Positions 1-9,198 of a stretch of DNA of 64,000 bases are shown one piece after another (positions within the stretch are counted from its first letter, which is position 1; every line of letters begins with the position of its first letter). Below the pieces are notes generated by a model that searched no databases, had not been told where the DNA came from, and saw only the letters and a program-made list of their open reading frames with translations. The DNA lies in assembly GCA_018136815.1 (NCBI GenBank), contig CM030942.1, positions 402,180 through 466,179 on the forward strand, read 5' to 3'. Source of the stretch: Isochrysis galbana (lineage: Eukaryota; Haptophyta; Isochrysidales; Isochrysidaceae). The translations under genes were made by a program, and so were the position numbers.

Positions 1-326
1 GCTCCCTTCTCTCCGCTGAAGAGTCCACCTACTGGTACGGCCGCTCCCTCGGCCAGTCCGATCACGCGAGCACTCAAGATGGCCATCTCAACGCCGTCCC
101 GCACGTGCCCACACTCCGCACACCTCAAGCTCCTTCAGCCCCTTCCCTTTCTCCCCATCGCGCCCCGCTTCCAAAACCTGCAGCCCATTCCCACCACGGG
201 CTGAAACCCCACAGCCCAAGAACGATCGTGACCCTTCATCCAAGAAGCCGTATTTTGTGTCGCCCGAGCTTTCACACAAAGGCGCCTTCGCATGGCACCC
301 CGCTTCCCACTCCTGCCTGTGCTCAT

Positions 327-470
327 CCCCTCGTCCCCGCAGCTCGTCACCTCGTCCCCGCAGCTCATCCCCCCGTCGCAGCAGCTCGTCCCCCGTCCCC
401 GCAGCCCGTCCCCCCGTCGCAGCAGCTCGTCGCCCTGTCCCCGCAGCTCGCCCCGCCCTCCCTGCAGTGA
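327..470. repeat. CCCGCAGCTCGTC-type minisatellite
   Basis: Short degenerate tandem units built on the words TCGTCCCCGCAGC and CGTCGCAGCAGCTCGTC run through this stretch just upstream of the histidine kinase gene. Several frames stay open through it only because the units contain no stop codons. I read it as non-coding leader or promoter DNA, because the recognisable kinase protein begins at 523. Confidence 0.6.
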
Positions 471-522
471 AGACGAGGCCGCAGCACGAGAAACCCTCTG
501 GCTGTTGACCTCTCCCTTCTCC

Positions 523-2411
523 ATGTCTCAAGGTGACAAGGACCACTTCAAGGGAAAGATGCCGCCAGAACTCGAGACGGCCACGACAGAACGCGAGATG
601 GCCATGCCATCTCCTCCATGCACAACGCTCTCGGTCCTGTTCTCCACCATGTCCAATAGGTTGGGAAATAGAGTGACCATGCGCATGCTGTTGCAGACAG
701 CCGTCAGATGCGTTGCAATTTCCACGATAGCAGTCTTGGCGTTGCTCATCTTGGTTCCAATCGTTCTGGAGCGAGGAATATTCGTCAGCCATGCTATTGG
801 GGCTGTGCTCACCATCAACGCCATGCTCATCATCGCTGTTGTGCCACCTCCACGAGCGTTTGCAGACGCAAGGCTAGTCTGCTGGCTTCTTCCTGGGCCA
901 CATCTACTGGCCTGGGCCATGGTGGCGGCTTGGTACATCGGAACGCGGCCAGTAAGGGGGCCGGAGATTGCGTCTCCCATAGAGCCCGCTGCGCTCACGT
1001 TCGGCATCTTCTTGGGCCACATGGCTATGGCTGGTCTCAACTTCCCTACTTCAACCAGGCTAGGGGTGTTTCTTATTCTCTCATGGATGCATCTCATTCA
1101 TCAGATGTACGAGCTGGGTTGGCAAGAGCCTGCGCTCATCGGCAGTGCTGGTATGCTGGGGCTCCTTTGTGCCGAGCTGATAGTGGCGGACAGATTGACG
1201 TTGCGTAGGCTTATCAAAGATGCGCAGACCCATCGCCGTGCTGACTCACGGCTCAATCACCTCATCAAAGGGCAGTGTGGTGGCGCCGCTGCGCTTGTGG
1301 ATGCGCTGCTGTCATTGGAGTGCGATAAGACGAGCATGGACGAGGAGCGTGCGTGCCAGCGGGAGGAAATGCTTCGTCAAATTTATCAGATGCTTTCGGA
1401 GACCGCGAAATGGTAAGCTCCTCCCTGGAGCTTGTGCAGCCACCTCGTGCATGTCGTCCTATCCCTGCCTAACCCGCACTAAAATTCACCTTGCGCACGA
1501 CTGCATACATTCGCATTCAGATGCACCATCCGCGCGGCTACCTGCAACGTGTACGATCGTGCCGCTTATGTTTTCCCTGGGACACGCAGGTGCCACAAGC
1601 GCGAGGCCTTCGTACAGCTGGAGCAAGGCACCTACCAAAGCGTGAAGATTGAGGGGGATCTGCACTCCGAGCTGCAAGCGGTACTTGGCCTTCGTGCCGT
1701 GGTGGACGTCGCCGTCTCGAGGATTAAGACCGATTTTACGATTCTTCGGCTAGTTGTGCATGAGATTGGCAGCAACGCGGTCAAGTACTCGGAACCTGGC
1801 AAACCGATTCATGCAATGGCCACAGTCGTGCACGGTCATCCCGGCGACGGGAATTTGCACATCTCCATCCGCAACTCCAATCGCGCAGGGCACGTGCCGC
1901 TTTCCCCCGAGGAGTGCGCCCTGGTATTTCAAGCTGGGTTCAGAAAGGCATGTTTCAGTGCCGGCGACCAGACCGAAAAGTGTAGGTGTGCAAATTACAA
2001 CTCGACTGCGAGCATGCAATCTCGCACCTAGGCACCTAACTCTACCCATCATCAGCAAAAGCGACCCTGTCCCGCCCCCTTTCCTCCCGCAGCAATGGCC
2101 TCGGCCTGTCTTCTGTGCGGTTGGCCATTGAAAGGATTGGTGGCAAGGTGTGGATGAGGACAGACGAGGAGTATACCACAGTCCACTTCACTTTCCCCGC
2201 GGCCACAGCCGGCGATGATCATGCCTTAGCAGGCTCATCGCGCAGGCTCATTCAGTATTCTTGCCGGCAAGGAGAGCATGCTCGAGGCTGGTGTCGAGGC
2301 CATTGCTGCGGGAGGAATGAGTGTGTATGCGTGTATAGTGTACAATATGTGTCTCGTGTCTCGTGTGTGGGCTCAGCCCTCAATCGCGCGATCGCGCGCA
2401 GCGCGCTTTAG
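523..2411 (+). CDS. six-pass membrane sensor histidine kinase (three exons)
   Basis: Reconstructed as join(523..1412, 1590..1985, 2093..2411), 534 residues. The junctions use a GTAAGC donor with a CGCAG acceptor and a GTGTGC donor with a CCGCAG acceptor, and the frame is kept across both. The N-terminal half has about six hydrophobic segments (residues ~55-240). A putative phospho-acceptor helix with the motif NHLIKG follows near residue 250. The HATPase domain is split over exons 2 and 3: an N-box HEIGSNAVKYS and a G2 box NGLGLSS, followed by a typical terminal strand (VHFTFPA). The DxGxG G1 box is not visible; that position reads IRNSNRAGH. The protein probably autophosphorylates in response to a membrane-sensed signal. 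The last ~60 residues after VHFTFPA look unconserved, so the true 3' end may use another intron. An ATG at 292 is in frame but would add low-complexity sequence. Confidence 0.75.
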
Positions 2412-2545
2412 CTCTGGGCACCACCTGTTGTCGGGGCTTATTAATACCTTGTTAATAACTTCCGTGGCCATAGCTATCTACATAGATACTAATAATGGCT
2501 TGAGCACTATTAGCATTGAGGTAAATAGCCCGATTCGTAAGTAAA

Positions 2546-2571
2546 TAGCCTACTATCTAGATAGTAGGCTA
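2546..2571. repeat. perfect 26-bp palindrome
   Basis: Two 13-bp arms (TAGCCTACTATCT and its exact reverse complement) meet with no spacer. The left arm overlaps the second copy of the direct repeat GTAAATAGCC. It could be a transposon footprint or a hairpin terminator; nothing in the sequence decides between these. Confidence 0.8.
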
Positions 2572-2616
2572 ATATATTCACAGCCTTATGGTACTAATGC
2601 TCAGATAGATTATTAT

Positions 2617-2674
2617 TATTCAATATATATCCCGTTGTGCCACCCCCCAAAACCAGCAGCCGTTCCCCAGTCAG
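2617..2674. repeat. dispersed repeat copy A (partner 47270-47326)
   Basis: About 57 bp, starting ATTCAATATATATCCCGTTG and running to CCCCAGTCAGC, is almost identical to 47270-47326 in the same orientation, with one extra C in a C-run. On the minus strand both copies read GGGTTGYILN after a G-rich stretch. The family is unknown, and identity stops abruptly on both sides. Confidence 0.85.
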
Positions 2675-2982
2675 CTGGGCGCGCGTGCCACCGCCACGAG
2701 GGGCAGTAGGAGCCAGAGCCGCCTCATTGGTTGCTCCTTTTATTTTGGAGGTTATAAAAAAAAGGAGGCTGATCATTTTCCACTCTTAATACGAGAATAT
2801 TGACAAAAAAAGCACAGTGGTACCTAGGGTGACAAAAGCTAACAACGTCGAATTTCGAGTGAGGTGTATCTGTGCGATAATGATCAATCGTGCCGCTGAA
2901 CACCTAGCTTACCGGAACAAAGGCACGTGGATGGGCCGGTATGACGGGCTGGCCTACATGACCTAGGTGCTAAGAATCGACT

Positions 2983-5751
2983 TCATATGGCGTCATCGTC
3001 AGCCTCCTCAGCAGCACGTTGCGCCGACTGCACCATCGGTTCAACCTCCGCCATGCTTGCAGCTAAAGCATCTAAGCGAGCCTGCTCATCCGAGGCAAGC
3101 TCCCCTTCGTAAGGTGCAAAGACCGCAACCTCGCGCACAAGCCTGTCGGCAGCCATCAATATCGCCATCGTTTGCGGTGCACGGAAACGGCGGGTCAACA
3201 GCTTTTCTGCGCGCAGTCCCGCCATTTCACGTGCGGACAGTTCATGAGCGAGGGACGCGAGTTCTCTAGATGACGTGCGCGCAGCGCTTGCGTCGGCACC
3301 CAAGCTTTGAGGTACTCGCATGGTCATCATCTCGCGTACTGTGCTTTCGTACGAGGCATCTGCCATGATCTCATCTACTGTCTTGCGAAGCTGCCCGAGT
3401 AGATCAGAGAGGCGTGAAAGCACTTGGACACGAGAGAGGGCGGCCGAATGCCCTTCCTGAAAGCCGCGCACCGCTGATTTTACCTGCGCGGCACGTGCTC
3501 GAAGAGACTGGTGCCAACTCACCATCGAGCTCAAGCACGTCAAGCGCCGCTGTGCAGTAGCTGCCTTGGCGCGCTCTTCATCATCGAAATGCACCCCGCC
3601 ACCCTTTTTCTTGATGGCGAGACGCTCTGCCCATGCCTCTCCTGCCAGCGCCAAGCCTAAGTCGTCCGCCATTGAGTCGAAGCGAGCGAAAGCGGCCACA
3701 GCCGATGCGACGTCTGGCAGTTCGCATGAGTTGGCCTCGTCGATCATAGCCAGCACGTCGGTGCGCCTGTCAACGAGCTGCGCGCTCACCTTCCGCCTTA
3801 GCGCCGCTTTTATCGCTTCGGCGGCGCTTGCTGGGCGCGGAGGTGCAACAGTGGGTCGAGGAGCTACGCCGGAAGATTTAATGGAGCATCGCGCCGAAGG
3901 AGGAGGTGGCGGCGGGCAGACAGGTGGGGGAGGCGGTGGAGCACCGGATGCGCCAAGCCTTGCCGCAACCGGAATCATGGGAGGCGGTGCGAGGGGGGGT
4001 GGCGCAATCGGGGGGGGCGCGAGAGGGGGCGGTGCGAGAGCGGTCGACGCAAGGGGGGGCGGCGCGGGAAAGGACGCAGCAACAGGGGGTGGCTGATCGA
4101 CACTCCGATCCACGGGGGCAACCGCTTGCGTGGCGCCAGCAGTGGTGGCGAGTGCAGAGCGGAATAAATCTGCTGCGCCCGACGTGAGGAAGTGGTCCAA
4201 CCTCGAGGCTAGCTGATCAAAGCGCACTGACTCACGAGCGAGGCGTGCCTCAAATTCTCCACGGACCTCCTCTCGCACCCGCTGCTCCACTTCCTCAGCG
4301 AGCTGAGCCTCGATTTGAGCACGCATCCGATCAAGCTCGACCTTGTGTTGCGCGAGCGTTAGTGTGGGCACTGACGGGTCGGCTCCCGCCGTTGTGGCTG
4401 CATGTTGTGTCACGTCCGGTAGTGGGTCAACAACATCCTTTGACCCCATTCCTTGCCTAACTTGACTCAGTGAGCCTGACATTTCTGTCGCAGAGCACCG
4501 GACTTTCTCGGTCGCATTGTGTGGAAGCGCCCAGGCCCCCACAGTGGCACCGTCAGGAGACGGAAGCGTAAGTTCAGGCGTGGGTTGGTCCCAACCCTCG
4601 TCACCAACACCTTTAACAAGTCCAAGCAGATCTGCACTTTTGCAAGGGGTCGCATGAGCGCCCATCTCTCCAAGAGCGCAAGAGAGCAGATGGTCGGCAG
4701 AAACGCCGCAAGCCAGAAAGCGAGCGTATGATGGTGGCGACACTTGCTCCGCATCTACCCCTGCACGGCTGGGAGTAGTTGTTGGCGATGAGTGCGAAAT
4801 TTTGCGTGCTTGCGTCATCGATGTCCGTGAACTGAAACCATCGCCCCTCAAAGGACCGTCGAGGTATAGCGCCTGCGTCAAGGATTCGTCAAGCAAACCA
4901 TCCGGCCCAGATTCATACTTCTTCGCTGCATGCCTCGATTCTCCGCAAGGGGCTGCCATCTGCGCCTCGTTCTTCTCGGCAACTTTGGTCGCTGATATTT
5001 TGCTGCAGCCAGCCGCGTCTGCCCCAAAGGCCATCCTCCAGACTGCATCCGATGCGCTCGGCAGACTCAACTCTGGTGTGGATTGTGTACTTAAATCAGC
5101 CAAATCGGATCGAGAAGTCTGCCCTGCGGCTACAGTGGGCGTTTCAGACGGGGCTGCTTCGTCAGAGCGGCCATGAATGATGTCTATATCGTCCTCGCTT
5201 GCCTGGAGCAATGCCAGTCTCGTGCACTCCTTGGTCGGAGACTCAAGCTCGTCAGCTTCGAGCACTTCGCTCCTACGCGCCACCCTTCGAATCATCGCGT
5301 GCGCGGATGTCTCGCGATCCCCATGGCTCACCAAGCCAGGTAATGTGGGTACTAAGGTTGAGTTGTCACCTCTCTCACCCCTCATTCCTATTGGTGCCAC
5401 AAAGGTCGGTTCCACACGTTTTACGGCCGCCCGCTCTGCAGGTGGCCGGTTGGCCGATTGTTGGGGAGCTAGCACGTTTTCTTGATCCCACTCTATCGCT
5501 GAGTAGAGCGCCCGAGAGCGAGCCTCGGCGCATCTGATGGGAGAGCGCAGAGAAGGCGCACGAGGCGCGCACTCTGCCATCTCTTCACCGACCGCCGCCA
5601 GCCTCTGCGCGAGGCAGGGCGTGGAGATAGCAGGCGACTCGGGGACAGGGGCGAAGAGGCGGGCGCGCACGTAGCTCGGCGTCGACGCCCTACTCGGCGA
5701 GGGCGTCTCTGCAACCAGAAGCAGCGGAGGCCGCGACGGCGTCGTCGCCAT
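2983..5751 (-). CDS. large Pro-rich, coiled-coil protein of unknown function
   Basis: A single open frame of 922 residues. Residues ~1-460 are acidic, Ser/Thr/Pro-rich and probably disordered. A highly charged coiled coil follows at ~464-525 (HKVELDRMRAQIEAQL onward). Next is an FH1-like polyproline stretch at ~552-624, made of APPPLAPPP units and a PPPPPPP run. The last ~290 residues are helical, with regular Leu/Ala heptads and an acidic C-terminus. The order coiled coil, polyproline, helical C-terminal domain recalls actin-associated proteins such as formins or plant CHUP1, but I could not find FH2 hallmark residues, so I do not name it. No intron is needed. The start at 5751 follows a pyrimidine-rich leader and is the only early Met in frame. 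Confidence 0.7.
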   Translation of the reverse strand: MATTPSRPPLLLVAETPSPSRASTPSYVRARLFAPVPESPAISTPCLAQRLAAVGEEMAECAPRAPSLRSPIRCAEARSRALYSAIEWDQENVLAPQQSANRPPAERAAVKRVEPTFVAPIGMRGERGDNSTLVPTLPGLVSHGDRETSAHAMIRRVARRSEVLEADELESPTKECTRLALLQASEDDIDIIHGRSDEAAPSETPTVAAGQTSRSDLADLSTQSTPELSLPSASDAVWRMAFGADAAGCSKISATKVAEKNEAQMAAPCGESRHAAKKYESGPDGLLDESLTQALYLDGPLRGDGFSSRTSMTQARKISHSSPTTTPSRAGVDAEQVSPPSYARFLACGVSADHLLSCALGEMGAHATPCKSADLLGLVKGVGDEGWDQPTPELTLPSPDGATVGAWALPHNATEKVRCSATEMSGSLSQVRQGMGSKDVVDPLPDVTQHAATTAGADPSVPTLTLAQHKVELDRMRAQIEAQLAEEVEQRVREEVRGEFEARLARESVRFDQLASRLDHFLTSGAADLFRSALATTAGATQAVAPVDRSVDQPPPVAASFPAPPPLASTALAPPPLAPPPIAPPPLAPPPMIPVAARLGASGAPPPPPPVCPPPPPPSARCSIKSSGVAPRPTVAPPRPASAAEAIKAALRRKVSAQLVDRRTDVLAMIDEANSCELPDVASAVAAFARFDSMADDLGLALAGEAWAERLAIKKKGGGVHFDDEERAKAATAQRRLTCLSSMVSWHQSLRARAAQVKSAVRGFQEGHSAALSRVQVLSRLSDLLGQLRKTVDEIMADASYESTVREMMTMRVPQSLGADASAARTSSRELASLAHELSAREMAGLRAEKLLTRRFRAPQTMAILMAADRLVREVAVFAPYEGELASDEQARLDALAASMAEVEPMVQSAQRAAEEADDDAI

Positions 5752-6000
5752 CTCGAGTCTCCCTCTCTCCCTCCTCTCTCTCTGCTCTCTCCCTCTCCTT
5801 CCTTCCCTGCCTCCCTACCTGCCTACCTCCCCCTCCCCTACCCACCCCTCACACCCCCGCCCCTCTTCCCTCTCTCTCTCTCTCTCTTCCCTCGGAGGAA
5901 CCCCCCCCTGGATTCGAATCCCCCTCCCCCTCCCGTCGCCCCCCGAGGGCTCCCTCCTCCTCCCCGGCCCCCCTCTGTCCCCCGAAACCTGCCGTTTGAA
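5752..6000 (-). promoter_or_regulatory. polypurine (sense-strand) leader upstream of the Pro-rich protein gene
   Basis: The + strand is almost purely CT (CTCTCTCC, TACCTGCCTACCTCCCC, a (CT)n run at 5870-5887), so the gene's own strand is GA-rich directly before its ATG. Other genes in the window have similar tracts just upstream (ATP synthase alpha, the 28.7-kb gene, the lipocalin), suggesting a core-promoter or transcript-leader feature. A TGGATTCGAATCC motif at 5908 resembles a tRNA T-arm but no tRNA folds around it. Confidence 0.4.
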
Positions 6001-6459
6001 ACACCTTGAGAGAGATACTTTAGAGAGGTCTCCCCTCACCCTTTTTTTTTTCTGAACTGGGCAAAAAATAGCAGGCTTCAGCTTTAGTTTAGCGACAGTG
6101 AACCGCGACGGAGTAGCTGTAGCTGAGGGAGCAGTGTCACGGAGAAAGATAGGAGAGAACGCGAGCCCCCCTGGCTCGCGATGGATGGGCAACTGGACAG
6201 CGTGCATCCGAAGTGTGTTGCGCTGTAGGCGCCCGGACCTCATACTGTCCATTGAAAAAAAAACATCTGAAGATTCTGCTGGGCTACACACCTACTAATT
6301 GTGGGACTCCCCTATGCTACTCACAACGCCCTTATCTTCCCTCCCTCCACCTCTTCCCCTGCCCCCCTTCTTTCCTTTTTCTTCGGTTTCCGGGGTCCGG
6401 CCTCGGTGGCACTACTTGAGGCCTGGTTCGGAGTGTGGGGTCTCTGTGAAGCTCTTAAA
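6001..6459. other. no gene recognised
   Basis: The segment between the Pro-rich gene leader and the LINE fragment contains only short, unconvincing open frames. There are A-runs at 6040-6070 and 6256-6265. It probably holds decayed repeat sequence. Confidence 0.5.
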
Positions 6460-6845
6460 TAGTTATAATTATAGAATTCCGCCGGTAGCGCATCCGGTCC
6501 CGCGCTTTTGCCGTTGCCTATCTGTGCTATGGCGTCCACTATTTCTTCCATGGTAATTCTCCCGCCCTCTATCTCATTTTTATCCCGCACGTTCATAGGG
6601 TGTGCTTCCAGCACCGCCTCTAGCTCGCGGTCCCTCACGTTGTGTCTCTCTTGGTAGAGCCACACGTAGTATTTGCGGAGCTCTTTGCGTATCTCTGCAT
6701 CGTCGGTGGTTGTGCCTCTTGTGTCGTCGCCTGGGGTGTTCCAGTCGCCCGCCGTAACGCGTATATTGTATAGTTCTGGAATAGCGCTATTGGATGTCCG
6801 GGATTGGAACTTTTGGAAGAACTCTTTCGTCATTCGTCATTCGTC
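6460..6845 (-). pseudogene. LINE (non-LTR retrotransposon) ORF2 fragment, linker just before the reverse transcriptase
   Basis: The minus-strand frame from ~6833 has the hallmark that precedes LINE reverse transcriptase: ITMEEIVDAIAQIGNGKSAG followed by PDALPAEFY. Before it lies a typical linker region (KYYVWLYQERHN, LEAVLEAHP). The homology stops at ~6460, within the first residues of the RT domain, and the frame continues into unrelated basic sequence. The endonuclease is absent upstream, and the RT catalytic blocks are absent downstream. A triplicated CATTCGT at 6833-6850 marks the join to the ORF1-like fragment. It is clearly a dead, internally rearranged copy. Confidence 0.75.
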
Positions 6846-6854
6846 ATTCTTTCC

Positions 6855-7490
6855 TCATGCTTGAGGGAGTCGAAACTCTCTTTCTTTGTTCGTGGGTCCT
6901 GCGTTAAAGTAGAAAGTAGTGGGTCCATGTCCATGCGCCGCAAGTGCGGTAAGAATATTATAAGTTTTTATTAACGGGTCGGCCCGCTTGCGCGACAGCT
7001 GTTGCGGTTGTTGTTGGGCTGGCTGCTTCAGAGCTTGTTGGGCTGGCTCCTTCAGTTTGCTCCCATGCGTGGCTTCTGCATACGACTTGGGCGCATGGGT
7101 TGCTGGTTGGTTGGTGGGAGCAAAGGCTCCAAGGAGTGATTGTTGTGTCAAGTGCCCGCCCCCGAGGGGTGCACTGCTGGTAGGAGTTACCACCATGGGG
7201 GTGGCAGCAATGCCGCCACCCACCATGGGGAGTCCTTGATTGGGTGGCGAGACGGTGGAGCTGGGCGGCTGAGCCAGTTGCTGGCTCTGTTGCTCTGCAG
7301 GGAACAGGGCACGGCCTGTTCCCTGCTTCTGGGGCTGGTGAGGAGGCGAGGGTGGCGGAGCCATGTCGACGTCGGTGTCTGGTGGGGCAGAGGCCTGCGA
7401 GCGCTTCGGCTCCGGCGGTTTGGGGCGGCCCCGTTGGGGCGTCGTGGCGGCGGGGGGCTGGGAGAGGGGAGCGGTCGGCGCGCGCTCCAT
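6855..7490 (-). CDS. LINE-family 5' ORF (ORF1-like) fragment
   Basis: A minus-strand frame of 211 residues begins MERAPTAPLSQ and is Pro/Gln/Ala-rich, with an S-Y-A-E-A motif (KSYAEATHG) of the type seen near the start of LINE ORF1 proteins. The first ~100 codons and the leader before them (AACTATTGTTATAGTT) recur on the minus strand at 61.35 kb and, more diverged, at 35.45 kb, which identifies this as the 5' end of a dispersed element. It sits directly upstream of the ORF2 linker fragment at 6460-6845 in the same orientation, so the two are pieces of one element with the middle deleted. Confidence 0.6.
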   Translation of the reverse strand: MERAPTAPLSQPPAATTPQRGRPKPPEPKRSQASAPPDTDVDMAPPPSPPHQPQKQGTGRALFPAEQQSQQLAQPPSSTVSPPNQGLPMVGGGIAATPMVVTPTSSAPLGGGHLTQQSLLGAFAPTNQPATHAPKSYAEATHGSKLKEPAQQALKQPAQQQPQQLSRKRADPLIKTYNILTALAAHGHGPTTFYFNAGPTNKEREFRLPQA

Positions 7491-7857
7491 CGCTAAAACT
7501 ATAACAATAGTTTTTCTTCCCAGTCCAATCAAGTTCCACGTCGAAGTCAAGAGTCAAATCGTATTCCTCCTGATCTGCCTTCAAGTCGTACCCGTTCTCG
7601 TTCACGTTCGTAGCGCTAAGTCGACCGGAAGTGGATGATTAGCGTCGCGTTAGCGCCTGGCCCAGCGCAACTGCCCGAGCAAAACTCCTGTAAAAGGGAG
7701 AACGTGGTAGGACGTGACGTACGAAATCGGGGGCCGCCGCGCTAAGCTGCCGATTTTGTGCTCGCTTTGGATCCATGGGTTAATCCTCCTCTTCTAGGTC
7801 TCTCGTCTCGTATGGTTAAATGAACTCTCTTGGCTCGACATCGGGAGACGTCTCGAT

Positions 7858-8060
7858 TTAAGTCGGGGGGTGTTGTATTCCTGCCCATCTGAAGGCTGTA
7901 GGCATGAATATTCGCGTAAGGTACGCGCTCATAATTACAATTGAACAGTTCCCCGTGTTGCCACTAACGCACAAGGCACACAGATTCGGATTCCCCATGG
8001 TCTCAAGTCCAGGTTTGCAGATTTTGGTCTCGAAATTTGCGATTCGAATTTTGTTTTTGC
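7858..8060 (-). repeat. dispersed repeat (diverged partner 30105-30240)
   Basis: Both loci share the order TGTTGTATTC, GGCATGAATATT, a GGATTCGGATTC block and intervening similarity on the minus strand. The minus-strand readings align as NPN..AL....IFMP. The copies are diverged and the family is unknown. Confidence 0.45.
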
Positions 8061-9198
8061 TATTACTATAATTGTTGGCTCGTTTAGGGTAATAAACCGG
8101 CATGACTTCGACTTCTCGTTCTGCAGTCGCTCTGCGAGACTCTCTCTCTCTCTCTCTCCGTCCGCATCTCCTCGGCCGACGACAGGAAGATTCGTCCAAA
8201 ACATTCTCCGGTCCCAAGATATCTCGTGGGGGGTCTCTCCGCGCTCCGCGAGGGAAAGGACGTGATCTCGCTCCGAGATTGGCCTCGCGCCCTCCCACGC
8301 TGCCCCGCCGTGCCCTCGGTCCCTCTCGCCCCCCCCCGCGGCAGGTTCTTTCCCTCGGCGTGCCGTCCGTCGCCTCCGGCCCTCTTCTCTTACCTTCTCT
8401 CGATGTCATCAAAAGTTCCATGACCGTCTGTTGTCTTCTCTCGTCTATCGGTCATATCTCCCCAACGAGATCTGCCCTCGTTGTGTCGGCCTCCCCTCTG
8501 TCGCATGTCTGCGCGTTGCTGAGTTGCCCTGGTGCCGACGCCTGGCCGTCCGTCCAGGTGTGGTTAGTTTTCGCCCCCGTTTGGGTTAGTTTGTGTGGCT
8601 CGGTGTCCTCGAGCTTTTTGGGGCAACTTCATCGTGGTCCATCGTGTTCCCAAGCGAGTCCCCCCGAGTTCCCGAGTCTATACTTCGAGTCAACGAGTCA
8701 ATACAAGTCAAGCACGCGCCTGAGCCACCCCCAGTCGCCTGCCACCACCTCCCACAAGCCTCCTTCCGCACTTCCGCGCCCTCCGTGCGTCATGCGTCGT
8801 GCGTCGATCACCATGCCCGTAGTCACCCCCGAGGAAAGCTCCATGAGCTCCCACCAAGAACCGCATTCCGCGCTAGCTGCCGGCGCGCCCTCGCAGGCAA
8901 TCAGCAATCAGCAATCTCCAAGAGTGAGATCAGCCTTGCTCTGACAAACATATACATAGAAATGCCAGATTTGATGTTTGCCCGACTCGACTTTCGTGAT
9001 GCCGTCCAGGGTGGTTTTTGCATGTTGCTGGTTGCTAGGGTTTATGATCTATGGCTATGGCTCTACGGCTCATACTCGTTATACTTAGTAGTAGTTAGAG
9101 AAAAGCAAGTCGCGCGTCCTCCTCCTCCCCGACCCCCGACCCCCATCTGAAAATAAAACCCCTCTGAGTTCCTTGGTTGGCCGTAGCGGCGTCGGGCG
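8061..9198. other. intergenic region upstream of the serine protease gene
   Basis: A (CT)n run lies at 8132-8159. A long plus-strand frame (8102-8944) has Ser/Pro-rich, low-complexity content that I do not accept as a gene. The motif ALAAGAP read from 8868 also occurs in the Ty3 Gag near 43.7 kb and at 19.27 kb, so part of this segment is probably retroelement-derived. The protease ATG at 9199 follows. Confidence 0.4.

Larger units (their letters stand above)
2412..2982. other. intergenic stretch, AT-richer than its surroundings
   Basis: I see no gene here. The stretch holds a direct repeat GTAAATAGCC at 2521 and 2541, a perfect palindrome at 2546-2571, and one copy of a dispersed repeat at 2617-2674. 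It separates the convergent 3' ends of the histidine kinase and the Pro-rich protein gene. Confidence 0.7.

Noticed and set aside
2983-5751. Naming the Pro-rich protein a formin
   Set aside because: The FH1-like polyproline stretch and coiled coil are present, but no FH2 signature was found in the C-terminal 290 residues.
5905-5922. tRNA T-arm-like GGATTCGAATCC
   Set aside because: No acceptor stem, D-arm or anticodon arm could be placed around it in the CT-rich flank.
8102-8944. 280-codon plus-strand frame
   Set aside because: Ser/Pro-rich low complexity, starts in a (CT)n region, no domain, and overlaps repeat-derived motifs.
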